Assembly (NCBI GenBank): GCA_021791055.1 | Contig: JAJYXI010000062.1 | Location: 29,683-93,682, forward strand | Reading direction: 5' to 3' | Source of the DNA: Nitrospirota bacterium | Lineage (GTDB): Bacteria; Nitrospirota; Thermodesulfovibrionia; Thermodesulfovibrionales; Dissulfurispiraceae | Length of the DNA: 64,000 bases | Shown: positions 43,917 to 54,233 of the stretch, one piece after another | Numbering within the stretch: position 1 is the stretch's first letter | Layout: every line of letters starts with the position of its first letter | Position numbers and translations under genes: made by a program | Notes under the pieces: generated by a model | What the model saw: only the letters and a program-made list of their open reading frames with translations | Databases searched by the model: none | What the model was told of the DNA's origin: nothing

Positions 43917-44086
43917 AAAGAAAAGACCTTATCAAAAGACTGACTGATTCAGGATGTATTCTTGTTAGACATGGAAGCCGCCATGACTTATACAAAAATC
44001 CTACCACAGGTAAAAAGCAGCCGGTTCCAAGGCATAACGAAATAGACGAAAACCTTGCGAAGCATATAATAAAAGAATTGACATAA
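43913..44086 (+). CDS. hicA: HicA-type mRNA interferase toxin
   Basis: A 57-residue double-stranded-RNA-binding-fold toxin expected to cleave mRNA. The sequence runs MKRKDLIKRLTDSGC, then VRHGSRHDLYKNP (catalytic His in SRHDLY), then PVPRHNEIDENLAKHII, all typical of HicA. It is coupled to hicB by an ATGA overlap. The pair sits next to the cassette-like insert. Confidence 0.9.
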   Translation: MKRKDLIKRLTDSGCILVRHGSRHDLYKNPTTGKKQPVPRHNEIDENLAKHIIKELT

Positions 44087-44139
44087 CAAAAATTCAGCGG
44101 ATACAGTATAACCGCTCGCTGATTTGTGGCGTACGCGGC

Positions 44140-45204
44140 CTACTCATTGATTAGTTCAATCAATGCGTCTAACAGCTCCTCTTCCTTTACCTTCTTCACC
44201 ACTTCCCCCTTTTTAAACACGAGTCCCATGCCTTTGCCGCCTGCAATTCCGAAGTCGGCCTCCCTTGCTTCTCCGGGGCCATTGACAACGCATCCCATTA
44301 CGGCAACGCTGATAGGCTTGCTCACATTTTTAAGGATATCCTCAACCTTCTGCGCAAGGGGTCTCAAGTCAACCTGACACCTTCCGCATGTAGGGCAGGA
44401 GATTAGTTCAGGCCCCCTCCGCCTTATTCCGAGGGACTTCAGTATTTCGTACGCGACTCTTATTTCTTCTTCCGGTTCTGCGGTGAGCGAAACCCTCATG
44501 GTAGCTCCTATGCCTTCGGAGAGAAGCATTCCAAGCCCGACCGCGCTTTTTATTATGCCGGTGAACGGCGGCCCTGCCTCTGAGATCCCGATGTGCAGGG
44601 GATAATCATAATTCTCAGAAAACAACCTGTATGCATCCACTGTCTTCATTACATTTGATGCCTTAAGGGATACCTTGATGTCATGGAAATCCAGTTCTTC
44701 CAAGATTTTTATATGCCCTTCAGCACTTTCAACGAGGGCCTCCGGCGTCGGGTGGCCGTATTTCTGAAGCAGCTCTTTTTCGAGGGAGCCTGCATTTACG
44801 CCTATTCTTATGGGAATATTTTTTTCTTTAGCTGCTGCAACAACCTCTTTGACCTTCCATTTCGCACCGATATTTCCGGGATTGAGTCTTAATCCGTCAA
44901 CTCCCTGTTTAATTGCCTCGAGTGCTAATCTCCAGTCAAAATGTATGTCGGCAATCATAGGAATTTGAGATTTGAGATTTGAGATTTGAGATTTAATCTT
45001 TCCGAGGGCAAGGGCCGCTTCCATATCAGGCACAGCGAGCCTTATAATTTCACAGCCTGCAGCCTCCAGCGAGAGTATCTGATTCGCTGTTGCGTTCACA
45101 TCCCTCGTGTCTGTCTTTGTCATGGACTGCACAGAGATGGGGCTTCCTCCGCCCACGGCGACATTGCCTACGTGAATCTGTCTTGTTTGCTTCCTTTCAA
45201 TCAT
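44140..45204 (-). CDS. ispG: 4-hydroxy-3-methylbut-2-enyl-diphosphate synthase
   Basis: Iron-sulfur enzyme of the MEP isoprenoid pathway, making HMBPP from MEcPP. The 354 residues start with RKQTRQIHVGNVAVGGGSPISVQSMT and include LRLNPGNIG, IGVNAGSLEKELL, the cluster cysteines SCPTCGRC, and MGCVVNGPGEAREAD. A heptamer array (44963-44995) is translated as KSQISNLKSQI between the first and second conserved blocks. Two bases separate it from mltG upstream on the same strand. Confidence 0.97.
   Translation of the reverse strand: MIERKQTRQIHVGNVAVGGGSPISVQSMTKTDTRDVNATANQILSLEAAGCEIIRLAVPDMEAALALGKIKSQISNLKSQIPMIADIHFDWRLALEAIKQGVDGLRLNPGNIGAKWKVKEVVAAAKEKNIPIRIGVNAGSLEKELLQKYGHPTPEALVESAEGHIKILEELDFHDIKVSLKASNVMKTVDAYRLFSENYDYPLHIGISEAGPPFTGIIKSAVGLGMLLSEGIGATMRVSLTAEPEEEIRVAYEILKSLGIRRRGPELISCPTCGRCQVDLRPLAQKVEDILKNVSKPISVAVMGCVVNGPGEAREADFGIAGGKGMGLVFKKGEVVKKVKEEELLDALIELINE
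44963..44995. repeat. Heptamer array inside ispG
   Basis: Four and a half units of ATTTGAG with exact 7-bp period, read on the minus strand as a Lys/Ser/Gln-rich loop. Confidence 0.85.
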
Positions 45205-45206
45205 TT

Positions 45207-46259
45207 TTATCCTTCTTTGTCCTCTTCTGAAATATTATTTGCAGAGAGTCTCTCTTTTTCGAGCCTTGCAGATTCTTTCATTGCTTTAATCCGTTTTATT
45301 GCTGCATTGTGCTCTGACAGTGTCTTTGAGAAATAATGCGTCCCGTCATTCTTTGAGACAAAATAAAGATAAGGCACCTTTGCAGGATATAATGCTGCCT
45401 GTATTGATTTTATCCCTGGAGATGCAATAGGCCCGGGCGGCAAGCCTTTTATGACATATGTATTGTAAGACGTCTTTTTCCTCAGGTCGTTCCTCGTTAT
45501 TTTGTGCCTGTTGCTTTTTAAGCCGTAGATTGCTGTGGGGTCTGCCTGCAAGGGCATTCCCCTTTTTATCCTGTTATGATAAACAGCGGATACCAAAGGC
45601 CTTTCTTCATCTGTCCTTGCTTCTCTCTCAATGATGGACGCCAGTGTCAAAATCTGATTTTCGCTCCAGCCGATCTCTTCTGCACGCTCTTTCAGTTCAT
45701 TATTAAACTCGTCCCTCATTTTATTGACCATCAACTTTAATACGGCAACTGGCTTTGCACCTTTGGCAAATTTGTATGTCTGGGGAAATAGATATCCCTC
45801 AAGGCTCGGCGCATCTATATCAAGGGAACCTAAAAAGCCTTTGTCTTTTGTGAGCGAATTAAATGCCTCCGAAGGCATGATTTTGTTGTAAGCGAGCTTC
45901 CTGCCTATTTCAAGAAGGCTGTCGCCTTCGATTATAGTTATCTCGAACTCGATGATCCTGCCGCTTTTCAATTTCTTGAGGACCTGAATCGGGCTCATGT
46001 TTCCCCAGAAAACATAGTAACCCGCCCTTATCCTTTTGTCGAGCCGTGCTATCCTGCCAACGACCGTGAAGAGGTTTCTGTCCCTTATGAGATTGTTCTT
46101 TGCAAGTATATCTATTGCCTGCCTGTACGATGCCCCTTCGGGTATTTCTATCTCTATCTGTTTGCCTCCTCTGTTTGACGGCACAAAGAGCTGTATGCCT
46201 ATGTATGATAGAAAAAGAAAAGATAGTGATATTGCTATTAATTTGATATTGTTTTTCAT
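45207..46259 (-). CDS. mltG: Endolytic murein transglycosylase
   Basis: Membrane-bound lytic transglycosylase (YceG family) that cleaves nascent peptidoglycan glycan strands and sets their length. After the N-terminal membrane helix (IKLIAISLSFLFLSYIGIQLF) comes a LysM-like region and the catalytic domain: LTLASIIEREA (with the catalytic Glu), HNRIKRGMPLQADPTAIYGL, YNTYVIKGLPPGPIASPG, YLYFVSKNDGTHYFS. I choose the ATG at 46259, which has AAGG upstream at a proper distance, over that at 46277. Confidence 0.95.
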   Translation of the reverse strand: MKNNIKLIAISLSFLFLSYIGIQLFVPSNRGGKQIEIEIPEGASYRQAIDILAKNNLIRDRNLFTVVGRIARLDKRIRAGYYVFWGNMSPIQVLKKLKSGRIIEFEITIIEGDSLLEIGRKLAYNKIMPSEAFNSLTKDKGFLGSLDIDAPSLEGYLFPQTYKFAKGAKPVAVLKLMVNKMRDEFNNELKERAEEIGWSENQILTLASIIEREARTDEERPLVSAVYHNRIKRGMPLQADPTAIYGLKSNRHKITRNDLRKKTSYNTYVIKGLPPGPIASPGIKSIQAALYPAKVPYLYFVSKNDGTHYFSKTLSEHNAAIKRIKAMKESARLEKERLSANNISEEDKEG

Positions 46260-46382
46260 TTTGAATACCTTTAGCATTGTAATTCTTGCGAGTGTTTTTC
46301 GGTATGTTATTTAGACATGACTTTTAAATCGGTATCCTTAGAATAACAGATTGGGGATTGAAACTACAAGCATTAAGAAGTG

Positions 46383-46408
46383 AGGGCGACCACATCTGTG
46401 GTCGCCCT
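46383..46408 (-). terminator. Hairpin after groEL
   Basis: Twelve-bp perfect stem AGGGCGACCACA/TGTGGTCGCCCT with a 2-nt loop; the following tract on the minus strand (CACTTCTT) is only weakly T-rich. It likely ends the groESL transcript. A heptamer-like ATTCTGT array (46421-46446) lies between it and the groEL stop. Confidence 0.7.
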
Positions 46409-46448
46409 GTTGTCTGTTTTTCTGAATTCTGTATTCTGTGTTCTGTTT

Positions 46449-48083
<1,635 letters not shown>

Positions 48084-48100
48084 TTATCTCCTCCTTTTCC

Positions 48101-48364
48101 TTATTCGATGATTCCTAAGATGTCTTCTTCTTTGACAATCAGATATTCTGTGTCATTGAGCTTGATCTTTGAGCCTGAATACTTGTCAAAGAGAACAGTA
48201 TTGCCTTTCTTCACCTCTTTGACCTCTGACCCTACAGCCTCTACGGTGCCTCTCTGGGGCTTCTCCTTGGCCACATCAGGCACATAGATGCCGCCTGCGG
48301 TCTTTTCGATTTCCTCTTCAGAGTACTTCACGACTACCCTGTCTTTGAGTGGTTTGATCTTCAT
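48101..48364 (-). CDS. groES: Co-chaperonin GroES
   Basis: Lid of the GroEL cage. The 87-residue protein (slightly short of the usual 95) shows IKPLKDRVVVKY, the mobile loop ETAGGIYVPDVAKEKPQRG, VEAVGSEVK, and KYSGSKIKLNDTEYLIVKEEDILGI. A GGAGG site precedes the ATG. First gene of groES-groEL. Confidence 0.98.
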   Translation of the reverse strand: MKIKPLKDRVVVKYSEEEIEKTAGGIYVPDVAKEKPQRGTVEAVGSEVKEVKKGNTVLFDKYSGSKIKLNDTEYLIVKEEDILGIIE

Positions 48365-48432
48365 ACGATACCTCCTTTTTGATTTATGATTTTGATTTCA
48401 GATTTAAATCTGAAATCACCGATCTGCAGTTA

Positions 48433-48487
48433 TTAGCACTCACCTCAGACGAGTGCTAATATATCTGTAAAGAGGGCATGGAGGCAA
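48433..48487 (-). promoter_or_regulatory. groES promoter with CIRCE (HrcA operator)
   Basis: CIRCE is perfect: TTAGCACTC, nine bases, GAGTGCTAA (48433-48459). On the minus strand a promoter reads TTGCCT (48482-48487), 18 bp, TATATT (48458-48463), and overlaps the operator's upstream edge. HrcA would block it until heat or misfolding stress. Confidence 0.93.
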
Positions 48488-48522
48488 GGGGAATTATGGC
48501 TGAATATTTCGGATTATTTTAA

Positions 48523-48558
48523 TTTTTTGCAATTTTTTGTAATTTTTTAAGATTTTTT
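48523..48558. promoter_or_regulatory. Four A-tracts in exact 10-bp phase upstream of groES
   Basis: Runs of six T begin at 48523, 48533, 48543 and 48553, i.e. A6 tracts on the transcribed-side strand every 10 bp. Phased A-tracts bend DNA. The block lies about 36-70 bp upstream of the groES -35 hexamer, a position suited to an UP-element or architectural activation. Confidence 0.7.
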
Positions 48559-48585
48559 AGATTTAGAAATTTAGTGGGGTGTTAG

Positions 48586-49260
48586 TTAGGATTTTCTGTA
48601 TCTCCTCTTTGGCAGCCATAATTTTATAGTCAGTATTCCTGCTAAAAAGCCTCCTATATGGGCGAACCATGCCACTCCGCCCTGATTCAGCATGCCTTTG
48701 CTCACAATGCCGTTGATTATTTGTATCACTATCCAGAAACCGATCACAATTATGGCTGGAATTCTGACTATCTGCCAGAAGAATCCAAAAAAGAGGATTG
48801 TATAGACCTTTGCATGGGGGAATAGTAAAAGGTATGCGCCTAATATTCCTGAGACAGCGCCGCTTGCGCCAATCATGGGTATTGTTGATTGGGATTCTGT
48901 GAGGGCATGTCCGTATGCAGCCACGATACCTGAAAATAGATAGAATAAAATAAACCTGAAGTGCCCTATGGAATCCTCTATATTATTGCCGAATATCCAG
49001 AGGTAGAGCATATTGCCTGCAAGGTGAAGAAAGCCTCCATGCAAAAACATTGATGTAAAGACCGTGAGCGCAGGATGTATGGGCTGTGTTGTTTCAAGGG
49101 AGATTAAACTGTTAGGTATTGCACCATACAGATAGGCTATTCTTGCCTCTTCCATTGGAGATACGAATTCCCAGAGAAAAATAAGGCAGTTTATAACAAT
49201 CAGTCCGATTGTAACAAAGGGGAATGTCTGTGTCGGATTATCGTCTCTATAGGGAATCAT
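48586..49260 (-). CDS. Rhomboid-family intramembrane serine protease
   Basis: A 224-residue membrane protease with six or more helices. The catalytic serine is Ser133 in IGASGAVSG and the histidine partner lies in WFAHIGGFLAG (near residue 203). HGGFLHLAGNMLYLWIFG in the second helix pair is conserved in the family, which cuts within membrane helices. The N-terminus MIPYRDDNPT is typical of the bacterial subgroup. Substrates unknown. Confidence 0.95.
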   Translation of the reverse strand: MIPYRDDNPTQTFPFVTIGLIVINCLIFLWEFVSPMEEARIAYLYGAIPNSLISLETTQPIHPALTVFTSMFLHGGFLHLAGNMLYLWIFGNNIEDSIGHFRFILFYLFSGIVAAYGHALTESQSTIPMIGASGAVSGILGAYLLLFPHAKVYTILFFGFFWQIVRIPAIIVIGFWIVIQIINGIVSKGMLNQGGVAWFAHIGGFLAGILTIKLWLPKRRYRKS

Positions 49261-49265
49261 AAATC

Positions 49266-49321
49266 AGTCACCAGTCAATAGTCATCAGTCATTAGTCATT
49301 CCTGCGAAAGCAGGAATCCAG
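49266..49321. repeat. Heptamer array plus REP-like hairpin
   Basis: Five heptamers (AGTCACC, AGTCAAT, AGTCATC, AGTCATT, AGTCATT; 49266-49300) run into ATTCCTGCGAAAGCAGGAAT (49298-49317), a perfect-stem hairpin of a type dispersed in many bacterial genomes. It lies between the rhomboid start and the DUF523 stop. Confidence 0.8.
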
Positions 49322-49326
49322 TTCCA

Positions 49327-49989
49327 TTATTGCTCTATCTGTGCAACCTCGATACCATTAGCCTTTAAAATAGCGGTCGTTACGCCGCACCCCTCAACCT
49401 TCCGGTTGTTCACCCATACCTTAAATACGCCGCATGAGGGGCTTCCTTCCTTTAGAATTGCCTTTTTGATATTAAACATCTTGGCAATCCTCAATGTCTC
49501 CATTGCCCCGTTTATCAGGTTTTTTGAATAGTCAACACCGTCTGCGCCTATTGCCCTCACTCCAATAGCTCCCTTTATAAGCTCATTGCCATCGCCATTT
49601 ACAAAGCTTATGGCAGACCTTGGTGTTGGAAGCCCACCAAGCTGCTCAGGGCATAGAGGGATAGCCTTTCCGGATGCCACAAGCTCTATTATTTCAGGAT
49701 GTCCGCAATTTGTGCCGTCGTATCTTGTGTTCATTCCTGCAAGACATGCGCTGACGATTATCATTTGCCTGTATTTTATCATAGTATTAGAAAAAATCAT
49801 TTGACGCATTTGTCTCTCTGAAATATGATACTTTATATAATTGTGAGGAATTTGCAGAATGTGCAGCGCATATTCTTTTGTGATAAACCCAAAGAGCGGA
49901 ATAAATATTATTGTTATTGCTGATAAAACCTTTTCAAACATAGGCGTCACATCCGATATCACTTTTCCGAAAGACCTTGTAGTATCCAT
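49327..49989 (-). CDS. DUF523 protein with N-terminal membrane extension
   Basis: The C-terminal ~145 residues (IIVSACLAGMNTRYDGTNCGHPEI..., CPEQLGGLPTPR, EGSPSCGV, EGCGVTTAIL) are a complete DUF523 protein, cysteine-rich and of unknown function. The frame has a further 75 residues upstream with one likely membrane helix (AITIIFIPLFGFI). A strong GGAGG lies just ahead of the first ATG at 49989, while the internal ATG at 49764, the usual DUF523 start, has only a weak site; I therefore keep the long form. It could be a fusion with the remains of another gene. Confidence 0.75.
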   Translation of the reverse strand: MDTTRSFGKVISDVTPMFEKVLSAITIIFIPLFGFITKEYALHILQIPHNYIKYHISERQMRQMIFSNTMIKYRQMIIVSACLAGMNTRYDGTNCGHPEIIELVASGKAIPLCPEQLGGLPTPRSAISFVNGDGNELIKGAIGVRAIGADGVDYSKNLINGAMETLRIAKMFNIKKAILKEGSPSCGVFKVWVNNRKVEGCGVTTAILKANGIEVAQIEQ

Positions 49990-50090
49990 CTTTTATCCTC
50001 CGAGGGTTATTTAAACATTCTAAGTTTCTTTGAAGAGGCAGAGACTATTTATTGCTTTTTGTTTTTAAAAATATTTTAGAGGAGGAGAAT

Positions 50091-51983
50091 ATGAAAAAGC
50101 GTGTAATATTTCCATTGCTGCTTGGTATTATCGCGTTACTCATTATAAATAATAAAGCAATCGCCCAGCAGAAGCCTCAAAACATCAATAGCTGTCTTGA
50201 ATGCCACAGCAATGCAGAAAAGATGAAGGAATTGGGCTATCCGGAGTTTGCCATGACCCATGATGATGTAGAAAAACAGACGGGCATGCCTGCAACCTGC
50301 GAGATGTGTCATCAGGGAAACCCCAATGACAATACCATTGAAGGAGCCCATAAAGGCATTTTAGGGCTATCTGTAGTGATGAAAAAGGGCGCCACTTCAG
50401 TTCCGAGAAGGGAGCTTAAAGGGGAGGACAGAGAATCTATCAAGAGTCTGAAACCAAAAGGTGATTTTGCAGGCAATGCCCTTTTCCCGAGGGTGATGGG
50501 GAAAGATGGCAAGCCTGCGCTCAATCCGAGGATAAGCGTGATTCAGTGGCATGACAAGGATCTCAACACCATTGCCTTTAATCCGGGCATTGCGGAGAAG
50601 ACCTGCGGAACCTGCCACCCTAAAGAGGTTAAAAGCTACATGAAGACAGAAATGGGATTAACATTAACCATGCGCCAGTATGAAACATGGCTCAGCCCCA
50701 CAGGACCCCAAACTTGCGGCCTCTGGACAGCAGCCGCCACCAAGCCCAACAATGACAGCTTTACTACCGAAAACATGGATAAATACAATGCTGTCAGCAC
50801 TGCCCGCCTCGGTAAGGAGCAGGCATTTTCCAACCAGAGAAACTGTAATACCTGCCATGCAGGCTGCCTGGATTGCCATTACACCCCTTTTAATAAAGAG
50901 GTCAAAGACAGCAAAGGAAAACCGAAAGAGGCAGGCGTTCATACATTTTCCTTTAAGCCTCCAACGCTTTCGTGCATGGGTGATGGGAGGGCACAGATAT
51001 GTCATGCAGGTCCTCTGGAGAGGAGAAGGGGGGATGGATTCATGAAAGGAAACTTTGCAAGGGCAGCAGTGGCCGATCCGCAGAATGAGAAATCAAAAAA
51101 ATATATAGAGACCCCTGATGTTCATTTTGCAAAGGGTATAACCTGTGTAGACTGCCATCGCAGTAACCACAAAACCCATAACATGGGTGACCAGATAAGG
51201 AGTCCTGAGACTGTAGAGTGTGCAAAATGTCATAAGCAGGCGGTGTCTGCCCATAAAGAGGACATCCACAGGAACCTTTCTTGCGAGGCATGCCATACCC
51301 CATTAATTGCAGGCTATGCCTTTAATTTCTGGGCGCCCGGAAAAAGATTCGGCATGGAGACCCCGCTGGACAGGCATCAGTTCTATAATGTCAATGCAAT
51401 GGCTCCCGTCATCCTTAAGAATAAGAAAGGCCGGTGGAATCCATATCATGTAGTCCCTCATATCTCAACCAATGTTAAAAAGGATATGGTAAGGCTATCC
51501 AGAAATCTTATCTTCAGGAGTAAGCCAGATGTAAATATGAAGAGGCAATATCCATCCAACGACGCATTTGCTATAACAGGCTTATACGAAGGGAGCAAGG
51601 ATGAAGGTATGGTCATGGCATGGCTAAATATTGACAAGGTTGCTCATGCAATTACAAAGGCACGGAGTTGTGATAGCTGCCATGAGTCAGGAGGAGCACA
51701 AAAGGTTTCGGTGGATTACAAATGGATGGCAAAGCCTGATATTGCTTATAGGGATGTCCTATCGGGACATTACACAATTATGGCTGATGGAAAGGGTTTG
51801 AGGATCGAGAATCTTTCAGGCGCTGATGGAAAATCAATCCCTGAAGGACTTAGACCTCTTATAGGCAAGTGGGATTTTAAGGGAGATTTTTCCATGCCAC
51901 AGGTAAGAAATAAAAAGGCATATGCTGAAGAAAAAACAAGATACGAAAAGGTATTAAAAAATGGAAGTAGATACCATTTTTAG
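50091..51983 (+). CDS. Large multihaem cytochrome c (nine CxxCH plus one Cx8CH)
   Basis: A 630-residue exported cytochrome from ATG 50091 (GAGGAGGAG lies just upstream; the longer frame from 50052 lacks one). Signal peptide MKKRVIFPLLLGIIALLIINN. I count nine CxxCH motifs (CLECH, CEMCH, CGTCH, CNTCH, CLDCH, CVDCH, CAKCH, CEACH, CDSCH) plus CMGDGRAQICH, a Cx8CH pattern. The pair CNTCHAGCLDCHY puts two haems side by side. It ends with a conserved KGDFSMPQ...RYEKVLKNGSRYHF tail. It is followed by a clear paralogue and by thiol/cytochrome maturation genes. Likely an electron carrier or oxidoreductase; substrate unknown. Confidence 0.9.
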   Translation: MKKRVIFPLLLGIIALLIINNKAIAQQKPQNINSCLECHSNAEKMKELGYPEFAMTHDDVEKQTGMPATCEMCHQGNPNDNTIEGAHKGILGLSVVMKKGATSVPRRELKGEDRESIKSLKPKGDFAGNALFPRVMGKDGKPALNPRISVIQWHDKDLNTIAFNPGIAEKTCGTCHPKEVKSYMKTEMGLTLTMRQYETWLSPTGPQTCGLWTAAATKPNNDSFTTENMDKYNAVSTARLGKEQAFSNQRNCNTCHAGCLDCHYTPFNKEVKDSKGKPKEAGVHTFSFKPPTLSCMGDGRAQICHAGPLERRRGDGFMKGNFARAAVADPQNEKSKKYIETPDVHFAKGITCVDCHRSNHKTHNMGDQIRSPETVECAKCHKQAVSAHKEDIHRNLSCEACHTPLIAGYAFNFWAPGKRFGMETPLDRHQFYNVNAMAPVILKNKKGRWNPYHVVPHISTNVKKDMVRLSRNLIFRSKPDVNMKRQYPSNDAFAITGLYEGSKDEGMVMAWLNIDKVAHAITKARSCDSCHESGGAQKVSVDYKWMAKPDIAYRDVLSGHYTIMADGKGLRIENLSGADGKSIPEGLRPLIGKWDFKGDFSMPQVRNKKAYAEEKTRYEKVLKNGSRYHF

Positions 51984-52058
51984 TTAAAATAGTGGCATTA
52001 GAATTAGGGGATATTCTAAGTATAATCATAACAAGCAACGAAAAGAAGGAGGGTGAAA

Positions 52059-53837
52059 ATGAAAAAGTATTTAATATTTACTTTTGCACTGGGTATTATC
52101 GCATTGCTTACTATCAGCAGCGAAACCATCGCAGTTGATAGCTGTCTTGAATGCCACAGCAATTCAGCAAAGATGAAGGAGATAGGTTTCCCGCAGTTTA
52201 CAGTAACAAATGAGGACGCTCAGAAGCAGGCAAAGATGCCGGCATCCTGCACTGACTGCCATCTCGGCAATCCATCCGACCAGACAAAGGATGGCGCGCA
52301 CAAAGGGCTGCTCAGGCTTTATTATGTGAAGTCAAAAGGACTCCAGGCTGTAACAAGGGATAAGTTGGAAAAATACAAGCCGGAATCCATAGAGCCGAGG
52401 GGGAAAAACCCTGTGGTTGAGCTTCTTCCCAAAGTAGAAAAAGACGGGAAATCAGTTAAAGACCCTGAAGTTGCGACCATATTATTCCATGATAAAAACC
52501 CTGAAGACCTTTCCTTTAACTATCCTGTACAGGAAAAGACCTGCGGGGCATGTCATCCGAAACAGGTAAAGGAACTCAGAAAGACAGCCATGGGACACAA
52601 TGCAAAGCAGATGCTTTACAGGACATGGACAGACAAGAAGGTGGGTCCCCATAACTGTGGTGTCTGGTTTGTGGATGGATACGATGAGATAGCAAAGAAT
52701 ACAAAGGTTCCTTTTACAAAGGAGATGTCAGCGATTAATCAAAAGGCGTGCAATATCTGTCATGTTGGATGTCTCGACTGCCATTATGCCCCTAAAAAGA
52801 AAGACCCCAGCGACCCCACACTTGGTTCCCATACATTCACGAAGAATGTATCAGCACAATCATGTTACGGCGGCGGCAGGGGATCAGTCTGTCATGCAGG
52901 GCCTGAGGACAGAAGGAGAGGCGCAGGGTATATAGGAGGGCATTATTCCAATCCTACGGGCGCAACACCCGATATTCACTATTCAAAAGGACTTTTATGC
53001 ACCGACTGCCATGATACGCCTGCAAAGGACAAAAAACTCCTGCACGGGCAGGTGAAGAGACAGGCAAGCTGCTCAAAATGCCATGACAGTGCGGTAAAAT
53101 CGGTTGCAAAATCTGTCCACAGAAAGGTTTCTTGCGAGGCATGTCATGTACAGGATGTGGGTGCATATACCGGAACATTCTGGGGTCCCGGTAAAATGGC
53201 TGGAATAAAAACACCGTTCTTCAAATATAAAGAATACTATGGCATTATGAGAGAGCCGATTCTCATTAAAGACCAGAAGGGGAGATGGATCCCTGTGAAA
53301 CCTTATGCAATGGCTGTTATGAATCAGAAGGCGGATGGAGGATTAAAGCCCGGTCTTGCATGGAGATTTCCTAAAAATCTTCCTGACCTCGAAAGGACAG
53401 ACGATGCATATGCCTTTGTGGGATTGTTGAGCGGTCTGCCCGCAAATGACAATGCCCTTGCATGGATACAGATGGATAAGATGTCCCATAAGTATGGGAA
53501 GGCAAGAAAGTGTGAAAGCTGCCATACAAAGGATGGAGAGCAGCGTCAGGATGTTTCATGGAAGTATGCTGATGCAGGTGCAGAGCCTTTCGAGGGCAAG
53601 CATACTGTAATAGCCAATAAAAATGGTCTATTCATTAAGGACATGCAGGCCACCACAGAAATAAAGGTGAAGGAAGGATGGAAGATCGAGGACTTTGCTC
53701 CGTGGTATTACCTGAAGGATAAGTGGCAGGTTAAGGGCAATTTCTCCATCCCGACTATTAAGAAAAAGGCAGTATACGGAAAAGAACAAAGCAGGTATGA
53801 GAATGTAATCAAGACAGGGGAGGCTTATCATAAATAA
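52059..53837 (+). CDS. Large multihaem cytochrome c, paralogue of the preceding gene
   Basis: A 592-residue exported cytochrome; start at ATG 52059 because AAGGAGG is 6 bp upstream (the GTG at 52053 touches it). Signal peptide MKKYLIFTFALGIIALLTIS is nearly the same as in the paralogue. Nine CxxCH motifs (CLECH, CTDCH, CGACH, CNICH, CLDCH, CTDCH, CSKCH, CEACH, CESCH) plus CYGGGRGSVCH (Cx8CH) lie in the same order, and the tail KGNFSIPT...RYENVIKTGEAYHK aligns too. The two genes arose by tandem duplication and are probably co-transcribed, 75 bp apart. Substrate unknown. Confidence 0.9.
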   Translation: MKKYLIFTFALGIIALLTISSETIAVDSCLECHSNSAKMKEIGFPQFTVTNEDAQKQAKMPASCTDCHLGNPSDQTKDGAHKGLLRLYYVKSKGLQAVTRDKLEKYKPESIEPRGKNPVVELLPKVEKDGKSVKDPEVATILFHDKNPEDLSFNYPVQEKTCGACHPKQVKELRKTAMGHNAKQMLYRTWTDKKVGPHNCGVWFVDGYDEIAKNTKVPFTKEMSAINQKACNICHVGCLDCHYAPKKKDPSDPTLGSHTFTKNVSAQSCYGGGRGSVCHAGPEDRRRGAGYIGGHYSNPTGATPDIHYSKGLLCTDCHDTPAKDKKLLHGQVKRQASCSKCHDSAVKSVAKSVHRKVSCEACHVQDVGAYTGTFWGPGKMAGIKTPFFKYKEYYGIMREPILIKDQKGRWIPVKPYAMAVMNQKADGGLKPGLAWRFPKNLPDLERTDDAYAFVGLLSGLPANDNALAWIQMDKMSHKYGKARKCESCHTKDGEQRQDVSWKYADAGAEPFEGKHTVIANKNGLFIKDMQATTEIKVKEGWKIEDFAPWYYLKDKWQVKGNFSIPTIKKKAVYGKEQSRYENVIKTGEAYHK

Positions 53838-53852
53838 CATTTAGCATGCTAA

Positions 53853-53881
53853 AGAGGGCTGACCGGAGCGGTCAGCCCTCT
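53853..53881 (+). terminator. Hairpin terminator after the cytochrome pair
   Basis: Stem AGAGGGCTGACC/GGTCAGCCCTCT with a short loop; no long T run follows, but it separates the cytochromes from a TTGACA promoter-like hexamer at 53885. Confidence 0.7.
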
Positions 53882-53924
53882 GCCTTGACATTAAAAGGAT
53901 TTTTAAGGTTAAAATATTCAAGTT

Positions 53925-54188
53925 ATGAAAAAAAGACTTTTCAGTTCTATTATTTTGACGGCATTATGTCTCGCGGTTTTGCTGGCAGGAGTTTTATTTT
54001 CAACAAACCTCTGCACTAAGGAGAGGTCATTTATATGCAGCTCTTTTGCATTTGTGTTTAATATAAATTCCAGTCCGGTATCCATTGCACCCGACAACAG
54101 TTATACAAAATTTTATGCCAGTTCAGATGTAATGCATCGCCAGGAACTGGTGTCTTCCATATTCCACCCGCCAAAAGTCGTCTCCTGA
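53925..54188 (+). CDS. Small hypothetical membrane or exported protein
   Basis: An 87-residue protein with an N-terminal hydrophobic segment (SIILTALCLAVLLAGVLF) and a short polar tail with two cysteines; no family recognised. It lies just ahead of tlpA-ccdA and runs in the same direction. No strong ribosome site is seen. TTGACA (53885-53890) and an AT-rich stretch upstream may form the promoter of this unit. Confidence 0.5.
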   Translation: MKKRLFSSIILTALCLAVLLAGVLFSTNLCTKERSFICSSFAFVFNINSSPVSIAPDNSYTKFYASSDVMHRQELVSSIFHPPKVVS

Positions 54189-54233
54189 TTTTTTTAATCT
54201 AAATCATAATTTAAATCATTCAGGAGGTTTCGT

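Noticed and set aside
46340..46372. A sequence ending in GGGGATTGAAAC resembles the 3' end of some CRISPR repeats.
   Set aside because: Only one copy, no spacers and no cas genes in the window; not enough for a CRISPR call.
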